Of a DNA stretch of 64,000 nt, positions 27,132-36,495 are shown one piece after another (positions within the stretch are counted from its first letter, which is position 1; each line of letters starts with the position of its first letter). The stretch is from JBPRGG01 sp051418075. Lineage in GTDB: Bacteria > Bacteroidota > Bacteroidia > Cytophagales > Cyclobacteriaceae. The position numbers were made by a program, and so were the translations under genes. The stretch spans positions 186,001 to 250,000 of the forward strand of contig JBPRGG010000029.1 of NCBI GenBank assembly GCA_051418075.1. The letters are read 5' to 3'. Below the pieces are notes generated by a model. It did not search any database, was not told the DNA's origin, and saw only the letters and a program-made list of their open reading frames with translations.

Positions 27132-28177
27132 AAGGATAAGACCAATTCTAATACCACAAAAATTAAAAGCAGGAAAAAGTAACTGAAACCTAATAGTACA
27201 TATTTAAACATTGTTTTAGGATAAGACTGGCCATAAACATTTTTTAAAGAAAACAGGCCGTAAATTATGACCGTATAAAAGCTGATCCAATACACCCAGC
27301 CATTGCTGAAGATTAAGGAATAGATCAAAAATGAAATGCCGAAAATAAAAAATGCAAAGGAGTGGAGGTGTAAGGCATGAACCACATGGCTGATGTAAAA
27401 TTGCTTTCTGCTTAAAAATAATAATTTTAATATTATGGCAAAGACAGGCAATAGTAAAAACATCATAATAGGCAGGTTGGTCATAAGGCTGTTATAGAAC
27501 AGTTCCGGCTTGGCTATAAGCTTCCGGGCCTGAGTGATGGTGTTTTCCACCATATATTCATTGCCTCTGGCTGAAATGTTCAGCGAATCCAGCAAATCCT
27601 GGTTCGATAGCTCAGGGTTATCTGCATTTTTATCTATAAATTGAATGACGTCTTCAAAGGAAAAAGGAGGGTCAGTTGAATCTGCTTCAATATCACCTTT
27701 GGCCAGTGAATCTGTCTGTAAGCTGCCATTTGCTTCATTATTTCCCAGTCTTTCCTTTAGAGGCTGCAATCCCAGGCTGATCTCGCCACTAATTTCAGAC
27801 TTATCAATAGCATTGGTATCAATAGATTCTGAATCCTTGATCGTGGTTTCAAATTCATCAGGGCTGATGATCAGGCTGAGCATAAAAAAGTAAAAAAAGC
27901 TGATGATCAAATAAAGCCTGATCGGATTGACATAGCTGGCTCTTTTTCCTTCATTAAATTGATGGGTAAGCCAGCCGGGTTTCACCAGAAAAGGTTTGAA
28001 ACTTCTGAACAATTTAGAATCGAAAGAAAAATAATTGTGGAAAAAATCACCAAGCAAGCCCTTCAGGGTTATATTAACATCATTGTTTTCCTGACCGCAG
28101 TTAGGGCAGTAATTATAAATTTCATCGAGGGTATAATTGCAGTTCAGGCACCTGTTCAGTTTTCTCCTTATTTTCAT
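27119..28177 (-). CDS. DUF3667 membrane protein with N-terminal zinc ribbon
   Basis: A 352-residue protein. It begins with a zinc ribbon (CLNCNYTLDEIYNYCPNCGQ: two CxxC pairs), then the DUF3667 landmark DFFHNYFSFDSKLFRSFKPF and LVKPGWLTHQFNEGKRASYVNPIRLYL followed by a membrane helix. A polar acidic stretch of about 120 residues comes next, then four more membrane segments at about 225-352. The family is widespread in Bacteroidota and its function is unknown. The 3' end overlaps hemL by 13 bases in the convergent direction, so the two transcripts share antisense ends. Confidence 0.8.
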   Translation of the reverse strand: MKIRRKLNRCLNCNYTLDEIYNYCPNCGQENNDVNITLKGLLGDFFHNYFSFDSKLFRSFKPFLVKPGWLTHQFNEGKRASYVNPIRLYLIISFFYFFMLSLIISPDEFETTIKDSESIDTNAIDKSEISGEISLGLQPLKERLGNNEANGSLQTDSLAKGDIEADSTDPPFSFEDVIQFIDKNADNPELSNQDLLDSLNISARGNEYMVENTITQARKLIAKPELFYNSLMTNLPIMMFLLLPVFAIILKLLFLSRKQFYISHVVHALHLHSFAFFIFGISFLIYSLIFSNGWVYWISFYTVIIYGLFSLKNVYGQSYPKTMFKYVLLGFSYFFLLLIFVVLELVLSFYLF

Positions 28178-28321
28178 GGTCCCGGTTGGGCGTTACATTA
28201 AAAATGTAATTTTAATTCAATTTTTTACAATAATAATTAAATACCTATAATTCTTCATTCAAACTTACATGGATTTTTATACTGGCTGAATATGAGAATT
28301 TTAGATCTGATTTTATAATAA

Positions 28322-28329
28322 TATATTTG
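28322..28329 (+). promoter_or_regulatory. Candidate -7 element of the envelope-protein gene
   Basis: TATATTTG matches TAnnTTTG and lies 30 bases before the GTG start at 28360. The -33 region shows TTTAG in place of TTTG. Confidence 0.4.
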
Positions 28330-28359
28330 TTTTAAACAGGTAAATAAAATTTAACAGCT

Positions 28360-29394
28360 GTGAAACGAATTATTACTTTAATTATTATTTTATCATTTGG
28401 GATCAATATTCATCAGGTTCAGTCCCAGTTAAGAAAGAGTAGTGCAGCCCCGCCTACCTATGAGGAGCTATACGATGCACCATATGAGATCAACAAACTA
28501 TTTGTACAATTTCAGCCACTTTACGGAGAGTTGTTTACCACCAATGTGAATATGGGATTCGGATTGCAAGCCCAATATTTTTGGGATGATAAAATGGATT
28601 TTCAGGCCCATTTTCGCAAAGCATATGCCCAGCCTTTCGATTTTACCCGGGATGTTGCCGAAAAAAATAAGGATGATTTCCAGGGATATACCCCCAATAT
28701 CTACTCTTATTATGAATTAGGCGCAACTTATCATATCAAGGATACTGAACAGGATACGGAAACCAAATTTATTCTGTATTCCAAAAGGTATAAGGGTAAT
28801 AAGTGGGCGGCCAAGGTACCTGATCATATCAAGGCCCCTACCAAGGTCAGAAAGATCATTGGTGCCCGGTTGGGTGGAACAGCATATACCACTGCATTCG
28901 ATCTGAAAAGGACCCTGGATGATCAGGGTGTGGCTTTGATGCCGATGGATTCTTCCTCGGCTGCCATTGATCCGGAAGCTCATCTTTTTGGTAATATGAA
29001 TGCAGCTGGGCTTTATGTGGGAGCCTCCTTGACACTTATTAAAAATGTGGCTATTAAATTTGATAAAACCTATGGCATAGCTACCAGTGATTTGATATTT
29101 ACCGGCTTTTTCGACATTTTGATGATGCCTTCCATGACCATTGAAAATATTCTTTACAAGAAAGATGCGATTTCTCCTTTCACAGAGTTTTCTTCAGAAA
29201 ACCTGAAGACCAATATGTTCGGATTTAGGGCAGGAATTGATGGTAAATTCAACAGGGAGTTAAGTTGGGGATATGGGCTGGAGGTTGGTTACCGCCCCAG
29301 TGTCCAAACAAAATCCATGTACGCCATGTTTAAGATCAGTTTCCCGGTATTTAGTACAACTTTAAGCCATGAAGTGGAAGCATTTGGAAAATAG
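28360..29394 (+). CDS. Exported protein, probably an outer-membrane beta-barrel, unknown family
   Basis: A 344-residue protein that starts with GTG: the codons after it form a clean signal peptide (residues 1-22, ending VQSQ), and no better start exists. The mature part has alternating hydrophobic stretches such as NMGFGLQAQYFWDDKMDFQAHF, SYYELGATYHI, GLYVGASLTLI and GYGLEVGYRPS, and ends near a phenylalanine-rich strand, the pattern of a beta-barrel. I do not recognise the family. The CAP-domain gene overlaps its last 26 bases, suggesting coupled translation and a shared envelope role. Confidence 0.55.
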   Translation: MKRIITLIIILSFGINIHQVQSQLRKSSAAPPTYEELYDAPYEINKLFVQFQPLYGELFTTNVNMGFGLQAQYFWDDKMDFQAHFRKAYAQPFDFTRDVAEKNKDDFQGYTPNIYSYYELGATYHIKDTEQDTETKFILYSKRYKGNKWAAKVPDHIKAPTKVRKIIGARLGGTAYTTAFDLKRTLDDQGVALMPMDSSSAAIDPEAHLFGNMNAAGLYVGASLTLIKNVAIKFDKTYGIATSDLIFTGFFDILMMPSMTIENILYKKDAISPFTEFSSENLKTNMFGFRAGIDGKFNRELSWGYGLEVGYRPSVQTKSMYAMFKISFPVFSTTLSHEVEAFGK

Positions 29395-29863
29395 CATTTT
29401 AAAATACATTCTGATCCTAATTGCTGGATTTATGCTCAGCACCTGTCAGTCGGCAGATCCTGAACCGGCGAAACTGCTCACGGAAGAAGAAAAACTGGAA
29501 ATTGAGATGTTAGACCTTATCAATCAACATCGGAAGGAAAAAGGATTGTCTCAACTGGCTCAGGATCCATTTATTCAAACACAAGCCCGCCTGCATTGTG
29601 AAAATATGGCCCTGCAAAGGGTGCCATTTGGCCATTCAGGTTTCGATCAGCGGGTAGCACTTATAAAGTCTGAGATTGGTGGTAATGGTTCATCTGAAAA
29701 TGTAGCCAATGGAAGCAGTAGGGCCAAAACTATCCTGGATATGTGGCTGGAAAGTGATGGTCACCGCAAAAATATTGAAGGAAATTATAATCTCACCGGC
29801 CTGGGAGTTGCAAAGAATAACCAGGGACAGTACTTTTATACCCAAATTTTTCATCAAAAATAA
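29369..29863 (+). CDS. CAP/SCP-domain lipoprotein
   Basis: A 164-residue lipoprotein: hydrophobic N-terminus with lipobox LSTC (Cys26). The CAP domain begins with LDLINQHRKEKGLSQL and includes FGHSGFDQR, SENVANG and WLESDGHRKNIEGNYNLTGLGV, i.e. the conserved His, Glu and His of the SCP/PR-1 fold. Bacterial members are usually secreted and bind lipids or act in spore or envelope biology; the enzymatic role is not settled. Its start lies inside the preceding gene and 11 bases separate it from the next. Confidence 0.85.
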   Translation: MKWKHLENSILKYILILIAGFMLSTCQSADPEPAKLLTEEEKLEIEMLDLINQHRKEKGLSQLAQDPFIQTQARLHCENMALQRVPFGHSGFDQRVALIKSEIGGNGSSENVANGSSRAKTILDMWLESDGHRKNIEGNYNLTGLGVAKNNQGQYFYTQIFHQK

Positions 29864-29874
29864 GGGGATATCTA

Positions 29875-30363
29875 ATGGCTGAATTAGGAAAGGATGTTTT
29901 TGTAGCGCCTACTGCCACTGTGGTAGGAGATGTGACCGTTGGTATGCAATCCTCCATTTGGTTTGGTGCTGTGTTGCGAGGTGACGGCGATCAGATCAAT
30001 ATAGGAAGCAGAACAAATATTCAGGATGTTGCAGTTATACATGTAGATCCGGGTTTGCCGGTTAATATCGGCGATAATGTCACTGTAGGGCATGGTGCAA
30101 TTGTACATGGGGCCACCATCGGGGATTTCAGCCTGATCGGAATGCATGCCACTATATTAAATGGGGCAAAAATTGGCCGGTATTGTGTAATCGGAGCTCA
30201 TACCCTGGTAAAAGAAGGAATGATAATACCTGACTATTCTGTGGTGGTAGGAGTACCTGGAAAGATCATTAAGAAGCTGACCCGGGAGGAACTGCCTAAG
30301 CTGGAACTCAATGCGGAACATTATGTAGAACAAGCCCAAAAGTACCTGAAGAATTACTACTAA
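29875..30363 (+). CDS. Gamma-carbonic anhydrase-like hexapeptide-repeat protein
   Basis: A 162-residue left-handed beta-helix protein of the YrdA/PaaY type. Hexapeptide repeats run from about residue 15 to 115, followed by a C-terminal helix (TREELPKLELNAEHYVEQA). Metal-ligand histidines are seen in VAVIHVD, VTVGHGA and IVHGA, matching the three-His zinc site of gamma-carbonic anhydrases. Whether it hydrates CO2 or acts on another substrate cannot be decided. It follows the CAP gene by 11 bases and is probably co-transcribed. Confidence 0.87.
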   Translation: MAELGKDVFVAPTATVVGDVTVGMQSSIWFGAVLRGDGDQINIGSRTNIQDVAVIHVDPGLPVNIGDNVTVGHGAIVHGATIGDFSLIGMHATILNGAKIGRYCVIGAHTLVKEGMIIPDYSVVVGVPGKIIKKLTREELPKLELNAEHYVEQAQKYLKNYY

Positions 30364-30488
30364 ACCTGGTCAGCTTATTGATAAAAATATTTGATTTCTT
30401 ACTTCTCTTATAAAATAGTTTATTTTCTCTAATCCCTTATTTTGTATAAAAGGCCTTAATAGTGAAAAACAGCCTGGATTGATTTTTT

Positions 30489-31130
30489 ATGTTTTTTCAA
30501 TTTGTCGAACAATTATCCCAAAAGCTAAAGATGACTTTGCCTGGTGAAGCTGCCCAGAAGTTAATGCTTCCACAACTGGAGCAACAGGACAGGTTTAATC
30601 AGCATTTAATTTCCCGGGCCCGGCCCAGTGCCGTCATAATCATGTTTTACCCTTTCAAAGGCCGGATTTACTTCCCCCTGATCCAAAGGCCTTTTTATGC
30701 CGGAGCCCATAGTGGGCAAATCAGTCTGCCCGGGGGTAAAAAGGAGCAGCATGACCAGGATCTGATCGATACAGCCTTAAGGGAAACCGAAGAAGAAATA
30801 GGGGTGAAAGTAAAAAAGGAACAGATACTGGGTTGTCTTTCCACCTTGTTTGTGCCGGTCAGTAATTTTAACATTTGGCCCATGGTTGCTGCTGTAGAAG
30901 CAACTCCTGCATTTAAACCCGATCCTGTGGAGGTAGCAAACATTATTCAGTGTCCTTTAAACCATCTTTTGGATCCAGGAAATGTTAAAGCCACTACCAT
31001 TACCACCCGTAGTAATTTGAAGATCAATGCCCCCTATTTTTCCATACAGGAGCAGATAGTTTGGGGTGCTACAGCCATGATACTCAGTGAATTAAAAGCT
31101 ATCTTGTCTAATTCTCCGGCACCAGGGTGA
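30489..31130 (+). CDS. NudL-type CoA pyrophosphatase (NUDIX)
   Basis: A 213-residue NUDIX hydrolase. AGAHSGQISLPGGKKE is the extra UPF0035 motif seen in CoA pyrophosphatases, and TALRETEEEIGV is the catalytic core of the NUDIX box with its metal-binding glutamates. It would cut CoA or its derivatives into phosphopantetheine and 3',5'-ADP. Its C-terminus overlaps the convergent lipoprotein gene by 23 bases. Confidence 0.85.
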   Translation: MFFQFVEQLSQKLKMTLPGEAAQKLMLPQLEQQDRFNQHLISRARPSAVIIMFYPFKGRIYFPLIQRPFYAGAHSGQISLPGGKKEQHDQDLIDTALRETEEEIGVKVKKEQILGCLSTLFVPVSNFNIWPMVAAVEATPAFKPDPVEVANIIQCPLNHLLDPGNVKATTITTRSNLKINAPYFSIQEQIVWGATAMILSELKAILSNSPAPG

Positions 31131-31659
31131 TCTCAATTTTAAAGTTTGCCGGAAGGTTGGCCCCCTGAATGGGAATATTGCCATCCTCATCCAGTGAAAT
31201 GGTGATGGTATTGGCGGTAAATTCCTCAATGGTAAAATCCAGTTTTCCATCCAACAAGAAGGACGGCACCGGGAAACCAGCTGATATAAAAAACTCCTGA
31301 AAATATTCTGATTCCAGTTCAATGATATTTTCATTATCCTTAAACTGCCAGCTGCCAGTGGCAATTACACCGTCCACCGAACTGCTGCAAACAATATCAT
31401 TATCCAGAATCTGATAGGTATTGTTATCGGAAAAATCAAACAGATCATCCTGGTTGCAGTCTGGCATACGGTCTTTACCAAAATTAATGGTGGTAAGGGA
31501 AGAAATGGTACCATTGAGGGCAGTCATTTCCCAGGGCGTAGAAGTAATTACTTCGATTTTAGAGATCTGCTCTTCTTCCTCATCCTTACAGGAGCTTACC
31601 AGCAACAAGTTGATTGATACAGCTGCCATAGCAGCCATTTTTAGATATTTTTTCAGCAT
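31108..31659 (-). CDS. Lipocalin-like lipoprotein
   Basis: A 183-residue lipoprotein: signal peptide with lipobox VSSC (Cys24) followed by an acidic KDEEEE stretch that favours surface export in Bacteroidota. The mature part (TPWEMTALNG, FDFSDNNTYQI, ATGSWQFKDNENIIEL) has the strand order of lipocalin-like domains (DUF4923/lipocalin_5 type). Ligand unknown. Convergent overlap with the NUDIX gene; diverges from the DUF819 gene. Confidence 0.65.
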   Translation of the reverse strand: MLKKYLKMAAMAAVSINLLLVSSCKDEEEEQISKIEVITSTPWEMTALNGTISSLTTINFGKDRMPDCNQDDLFDFSDNNTYQILDNDIVCSSSVDGVIATGSWQFKDNENIIELESEYFQEFFISAGFPVPSFLLDGKLDFTIEEFTANTITISLDEDGNIPIQGANLPANFKIEITLVPEN

Positions 31660-31730
31660 GAATGAAATAATTGGACAAACTTAAGTTATTAACGTTCATT
31701 ATTTATAAAAGTTAATCCAATAAGTAATAA

Positions 31731-31761
31731 TTGGATAAAACAACTGGCTGCTCTATTTTTG
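31731..31761 (+). promoter_or_regulatory. Promoter of the DUF819 gene
   Basis: TTG at 31731-31733, then 20 bases, then TATTTTTG at 31754-31761: both Bacteroidota sigma-A elements at the canonical spacing. Transcription should begin near 31768, just before the ATG at 31774. Confidence 0.65.
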
Positions 31762-31773
31762 CCCCTGCAAAAA

Positions 31774-33042
31774 ATGCTGAATATGGAAAATGAAGTAGTG
31801 AATCCGGCCTTGATTACCAATGATGCAGTAGTTTTGGGCTTGTTAATGGTTATACTGGCCCTGGTATTTTATACCGCCAGCAGTTCCAGACCTGGCTGGC
31901 AAAAGTTTTATAAATATGTTCCTTCTCTTTTGTTATGCTATTTCATACCTGCCATTTTTAATTCCTTGGGGATAATCTCCGGAGAAGACTCAAACTTATA
32001 TTTTGTTTCTTCCCGCTATTTGCTACCTACCAGTTTGGTGCTGCTCACCTTAAGTATAGATCTTAAAGGGATCATGCGTTTAGGTCCCAAAGCTGTGATT
32101 ATGTTTTTAGCCGGTACGGTGGGAATTGTGATAGGAGGGCCACTGGCTATTATGATTATTTCCACCTTTTCCCCTGATTTAGTAGGAGGAGCTGGACCCG
32201 ATGCTGTTTGGCGGGGTTTAGCCACCATAGCTGGCAGTTGGATAGGTGGTGGGGCCAACCAGGCAGCCATGTTTGAAGTTTTTGAAGCCAGTCCCGACCT
32301 TTTTGCTGCCATGATCGCGGTAGATGTGATCGTGGCCAATATCTGGATGGCTTTTCTGCTGTATGGAGCCGGCCGTTCAGCTCAATTAGATAAAGTATTC
32401 AAGGCTGATGCTTCAGCCATTGCCGACGTACAGAAGAGGATCGAGGATTACCGTTTAAGTATTGCCAAGTTACCCAAACTCACTGACACGATGGTGATCC
32501 TGGGGATTGGATTTGGCGCTACAGGTATCGCTCACCTGCTAGGCGATTTCCTGGCACCCTGGATCAAACTTAATTTTCCCGCCCTGGATAAGTTCAGTCT
32601 GACTTCTGAATTTTTCTGGATTGTGGTGGTTGCCACTACCATTGGCCTTATTTTGTCATTTACACGGGCCAAAAAATTTGAGGGCGTTGGTGCCTCACGA
32701 CTGGGTAGTGCCATGTTGTATGTACTGGTGGCCACTGTAGGGATGAAAATGGATATAGGGGCCGTGGCTGAAAGTCCGGGATATTTTATGATCGGATTGA
32801 TTTGGATGGCCATTCATGTGATCATTCTGCTTAGTGTAGGCAAGTTGATTAAAGCACCCTTTTTCTTTATAGCAGTGGGAAGCCAGGCTAATGTTGGTGG
32901 AGCCGCTTCCGCTCCAATAGTGGCTTCTGCTTTTAATCCTTCGCTGGCTCCTGTGGGGGTGTTACTGGCCGTGTTGGGATATGCCCTGGGAACCTATGCC
33001 GCCTGGTTCTGTGGTATCCTTATGCAGGCAGTATCACCTTAA
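31774..33042 (+). CDS. DUF819 (YjcL-type) membrane protein
   Basis: From ATG 31774 it has 422 residues (ATG 31783 is also possible). An in-frame TTG at 31759 lies inside the -7 element and is not likely used. About ten membrane segments; signature stretches are LTLSIDLKGIMRLGPKAVIMFLAG, WIGGGANQAAM and SQANVGGAASAPIVASAF, all typical of DUF819, whose two inverted halves suggest a transporter fold. The substrate is not known. Confidence 0.85.
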   Translation: MLNMENEVVNPALITNDAVVLGLLMVILALVFYTASSSRPGWQKFYKYVPSLLLCYFIPAIFNSLGIISGEDSNLYFVSSRYLLPTSLVLLTLSIDLKGIMRLGPKAVIMFLAGTVGIVIGGPLAIMIISTFSPDLVGGAGPDAVWRGLATIAGSWIGGGANQAAMFEVFEASPDLFAAMIAVDVIVANIWMAFLLYGAGRSAQLDKVFKADASAIADVQKRIEDYRLSIAKLPKLTDTMVILGIGFGATGIAHLLGDFLAPWIKLNFPALDKFSLTSEFFWIVVVATTIGLILSFTRAKKFEGVGASRLGSAMLYVLVATVGMKMDIGAVAESPGYFMIGLIWMAIHVIILLSVGKLIKAPFFFIAVGSQANVGGAASAPIVASAFNPSLAPVGVLLAVLGYALGTYAAWFCGILMQAVSP

Positions 33043-33077
33043 TAAAGCATTTTTTTTTCACCTAAAATATATCTTTT

Positions 33078-34145
33078 ATGGATCAATCAAGTAAAAAGTT
33101 TTTATTCGAATACCTCAATGCCAATGCCCCCACCGGATTTGAATCGTCCGGACAAAAGATCTGGCTGGAATACATTAAGCAATATACAGATGACTATTTT
33201 ACCGATACCTATGGTACGGCTGTAGCTACCCTGAATCCTGAAGCCAAGTATAAAGTAGTCATTGAAGCTCACGCTGACGAGATCAGCTGGTTTGTCAATT
33301 ATATTACCGAGGAGGGATACATTTATGTGATTCGGAATGGTGGGTCAGATTATCAGATCGCCCCTTCCAAACGAGCCAAGATTCATACGGATAAAGGTGT
33401 TGTAAAAGCCGTTTTCGGTTGGCCTGCCATCCATGTGAGGAAAGATGAGGAGAAAAAACCGGATGTAGATACCATCGTTCTGGATTGTGGTTGTGAATCT
33501 AAAAAAGAGGCGGAGGAACTGGGGGTACACGTGGGTTGTGTAGTTACTTTTGATGAAGATTTGGTGGAGTTAAATGATAAATACCTGGTGGGAAGGGCTC
33601 TGGATAATCGCATGGGTGGTTTTATGATAGCCCAGGTAGCCCGCCGGTTGTCTGAAAATAAAGTGAAGCTCCCATTTGGTTTGTATATCGTGAATGCAGT
33701 TCAGGAAGAAATAGGATTACGTGGGGCTGAAATGATTGCTCACCGGATCAAGCCAAACCTGGCCATCGTGACGGATGTGACACATGACACCTGGTCGCCT
33801 TTGTACAACAAAATTAAACAGGGCGATCAGAAAGCGGGTAAGGGGCCGGTGTTAAGTTATGCTCCGGCTGTTCATAACAATGTATTGAAAATGCTTATCA
33901 ATACAGCGGAGGCTAAAAATATTCCTTTCCAGCGGGCTGCACTTTCCCGGTTTTCTGGTACAGATACAGATGCTTTTGCCTATTCCAATGAAGGTGTGGC
34001 CGCTGCCCTGATCTCCCTGCCCCTGAAATATATGCATACCACTGTGGAAATGGTGCACCAGGACGATGTAGAAAATGTGATCAGGCTGTTCTATGAATTT
34101 TTGCTCCAACTGGACGCAGATCATGACTTCAGGTATATAAAGTAA
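33078..34145 (+). CDS. M42-family metallo-aminopeptidase
   Basis: A 355-residue cytoplasmic peptidase. The two-metal site is complete: VIEAHADEISW (His, Asp), GRALDNRMGG (Asp), VQEEIGLRGA (two Glu), TDVTHDT (Asp) and MHTTVEMV (His). Family members include deblocking and TET aminopeptidases, some once annotated as endoglucanases. It likely trims peptides. Start follows the DUF819 stop by 35 bases with an A-rich spacer, so the two may share a transcript. Confidence 0.9.
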   Translation: MDQSSKKFLFEYLNANAPTGFESSGQKIWLEYIKQYTDDYFTDTYGTAVATLNPEAKYKVVIEAHADEISWFVNYITEEGYIYVIRNGGSDYQIAPSKRAKIHTDKGVVKAVFGWPAIHVRKDEEKKPDVDTIVLDCGCESKKEAEELGVHVGCVVTFDEDLVELNDKYLVGRALDNRMGGFMIAQVARRLSENKVKLPFGLYIVNAVQEEIGLRGAEMIAHRIKPNLAIVTDVTHDTWSPLYNKIKQGDQKAGKGPVLSYAPAVHNNVLKMLINTAEAKNIPFQRAALSRFSGTDTDAFAYSNEGVAAALISLPLKYMHTTVEMVHQDDVENVIRLFYEFLLQLDADHDFRYIK

Positions 34146-34250
34146 ATTAGCAGACTGCCGGATTTTTACAAGCTGCTGTTTGATGCCCTTATGCTTGTAG
34201 ATATGGTTAAAGATGTTTAACTTAATCATCTGATAACCCAAAACCCAAAA

Positions 34251-35597
34251 ATGAAAAATAAACCGAATCGTCGTACTTTTATCAGGCAATCAGCAGTAGC
34301 TGCTGCCGGCTTTTACCTGGTTCCCCGTCACGTATTGGGAGGCAAGGGATACACTGCTCCAAGTGACAAGTTAAACATTGGCTGTATAGGTATAGGAGGT
34401 AAGGGAAGGGTGGATGTAGAAGAAGTCAGCAGCCAGAATATCATCGCCTTATGTGATGTAGACCAGAAAAAAGCCAGTAATACCAATAAAAGATACCCTC
34501 AAAACCCATATCAAAAGTTTCCTAAAGCCAGACCTTATGAGGATTTCAGGGTAATGCTGGACCAGGAAAAGGACCTGGATGCTGTGACTATCTCAACCCC
34601 TGATCATACACATGCGGTGATGGCTATGAGAGCGATCAACCAGGGTAAGCATGTGTTTTTACAAAAACCTCTGACCCGCACTATTAAAGAAACCAGGGAA
34701 ATCACAGAGGCTGCCCGCAGCATGAAGGTAGCTACTCAGATGGGCAACCAGGGCCATGCCAATGAAGGTCCCCGGATCCTGGTGGAACTGGTGAGAAGTG
34801 GTGCCATAGGACCGGTGAGCCGGGTACATGTATGGACCAATCGACCGATCTGGCCCCAGGGTATTGAGCAAAGACCTTCAGAAACACCAGCTGTGCCTGA
34901 TCACCTGAATTGGGATCTTTGGCTGGGTCCAGCGCCTTACAGGGCTTATCATCCTGATTACGTGCCATTTAATTGGCGGGGATGGTGGGACTTTGGTTGT
35001 GGTGCTTTGGGTGATATGGGTTGTCATTTGATTGATTTTCCCTTCTGGGCCCTGGAATTGGGTCATCCTGAGACTGTTGAAGCCAGTTCCAGCCCGGTCT
35101 ACCAGGAAACTGCTCCCGTAGCATCGGTGGTTCATTATTATTATCCGGCCAATATCAATCAGCCAGCATTACATATGACCTGGTATGATGGAGGTATCTT
35201 GCCAGCCAAACCGGCCGGGTTGCCTTACGAGATCAGGGATCATATCGGTGGTGTAATATTTGAAGGGTCAGAAGGACAACTGGTATATCGATACGTGGAA
35301 GATAAGCCGGTATTGTTGCGGAATGGCAAAGAAGAAAGATATGACTTGCCTGAGCAGCTTATTTCACGCTCTCCCGGTCATTACCAGGAGTGGATCGATG
35401 CCTGTAAAGGAGGCAAGCCAGCTATGGCCAATTTTGAATATTCCGGTCCTCTTACTGAGGTAGTGTTATTAGGTAATGTGGCTATCCGGTCCAGACAAAA
35501 ACTCAGTTGGGATGGTGCTAAAATGAAGGTTATCAACCACAACCAAGCCAATAAGTTTCTGCAGGAAGATTACCGGAAAGGTTGGTCCTTAACTTGA
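34251..35597 (+). CDS. Tat-exported Gfo/Idh/MocA-family oxidoreductase
   Basis: A 448-residue protein with a twin-arginine signal (Arg7-Arg8 in NRRTFIRQSAVAAAGF), then an NAD(P)-binding Rossmann domain (LNIGCIGIGGKGRVDV) and the C-terminal alpha/beta domain (WGWWDFGCGALGDMGCHLID-like RGWWDFGCGALGDMGCHL). The usual EKP motif reads QKPL, as in many exported Bacteroidota members. These enzymes oxidise or rearrange sugars in the periplasm with tightly held cofactor. The substrate is unknown. CoaW starts 4 bases after the stop. Confidence 0.87.
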   Translation: MKNKPNRRTFIRQSAVAAAGFYLVPRHVLGGKGYTAPSDKLNIGCIGIGGKGRVDVEEVSSQNIIALCDVDQKKASNTNKRYPQNPYQKFPKARPYEDFRVMLDQEKDLDAVTISTPDHTHAVMAMRAINQGKHVFLQKPLTRTIKETREITEAARSMKVATQMGNQGHANEGPRILVELVRSGAIGPVSRVHVWTNRPIWPQGIEQRPSETPAVPDHLNWDLWLGPAPYRAYHPDYVPFNWRGWWDFGCGALGDMGCHLIDFPFWALELGHPETVEASSSPVYQETAPVASVVHYYYPANINQPALHMTWYDGGILPAKPAGLPYEIRDHIGGVIFEGSEGQLVYRYVEDKPVLLRNGKEERYDLPEQLISRSPGHYQEWIDACKGGKPAMANFEYSGPLTEVVLLGNVAIRSRQKLSWDGAKMKVINHNQANKFLQEDYRKGWSLT

Positions 35598-35601
35598 TAT
35601 T

Positions 35602-36414
35602 ATGGTTTTAGGTATTGATATTGGAGGTTCCACCACAGATATAGCCTGTTTTGACCAGGGTAAGGCTATTGATTTTTTGTCGGTCAGCGCTGATGACCCC
35701 ATCACATCGGCTTCAGGCGCTTTGGGGAAATTTATCAATAAACAGCATGTGACTTTGCAGGATATTCAATCCATTGCAGTTACCGGAGTAGGGGCTAATT
35801 CTTTAGGAGACGACTTGTTTGGCATTCCCCTGCAAAAAATAAGTGAATTCAATGCCATTGGTTTGGGAGGCTTATACCTTTCAGGTCTTGATCAGACTAT
35901 TGTGGTGAGCATGGGAACAGGAACGGCCATTGTGAAAGCAGATCAATCAGCTATTCAACATCTGGGCGGTACGGGAGTAGGAGGAGGTACTTTGCTGGGT
36001 TTGTCTAAATACATGCTGAATATTTCCAATTTTGAGACCCTGATTGAGTTGGCCCAAAATGGAAATTTGGCCAAAGTAGATCTGACCATTGGCGATATCT
36101 CTTCTACCGAAATCGGAAATTTACCTCCACAAGCCACAGCCTCTAATTTTGGAAAACACAGTGACAAAGCTACGGCTAATGATAAGGCATTGGGAATTAT
36201 TAATCTGGTCTGCCAGACCATTGGAATGCTGGCGGTGTTTGCCTCTCATAATAATGGGATCAAGCAGATTGTCCTGACCGGAAAAATGATCAGGGTGCCG
36301 CAAACCCAGCATGTATTTCATTCCCTGGAAAAATTGTTTCAGGTAAAATTTATCACTCCCCAAAAAGCAGAATTTGCTACGGCTGTAGGAGCGGCCTATG
36401 CCTTGATTAAATAA
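35602..36414 (+). CDS. coaW: Type II pantothenate kinase
   Basis: A 270-residue ASKHA-fold kinase: phosphate-1 loop LGIDIGGSTTDIACF, catalytic Glu82 in ISEFNAIG, GTGTAIV and GGTGVGGGTLLGLSKYML. The motifs and length match Staphylococcus-type CoaW and the catalytic core of eukaryotic PanK. It phosphorylates pantothenate at the first step of CoA synthesis. Many Bacteroidota rely on type III (CoaX) instead, so type II here is notable. Coupled by a 4-base gap to the oxidoreductase gene, with no clear functional tie. Confidence 0.82.
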   Translation: MVLGIDIGGSTTDIACFDQGKAIDFLSVSADDPITSASGALGKFINKQHVTLQDIQSIAVTGVGANSLGDDLFGIPLQKISEFNAIGLGGLYLSGLDQTIVVSMGTGTAIVKADQSAIQHLGGTGVGGGTLLGLSKYMLNISNFETLIELAQNGNLAKVDLTIGDISSTEIGNLPPQATASNFGKHSDKATANDKALGIINLVCQTIGMLAVFASHNNGIKQIVLTGKMIRVPQTQHVFHSLEKLFQVKFITPQKAEFATAVGAAYALIK

Positions 36415-36462
36415 AAATAACTTTTCCTCCGGGGAACTGGTGCTTATATATGCCCGTAGATA

Positions 36463-36493
36463 TTGATAATATGATTTGAAAATAATATATTTG
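36463..36493 (+). promoter_or_regulatory. Promoter of the ECF sigma gene
   Basis: TTG at 36463-36465, 20-base spacer, TATATTTG at 36486-36493. The predicted start site, near 36500, falls in the palindrome at 36496-36505. Confidence 0.62.
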
Positions 36494-36495
36494 AT

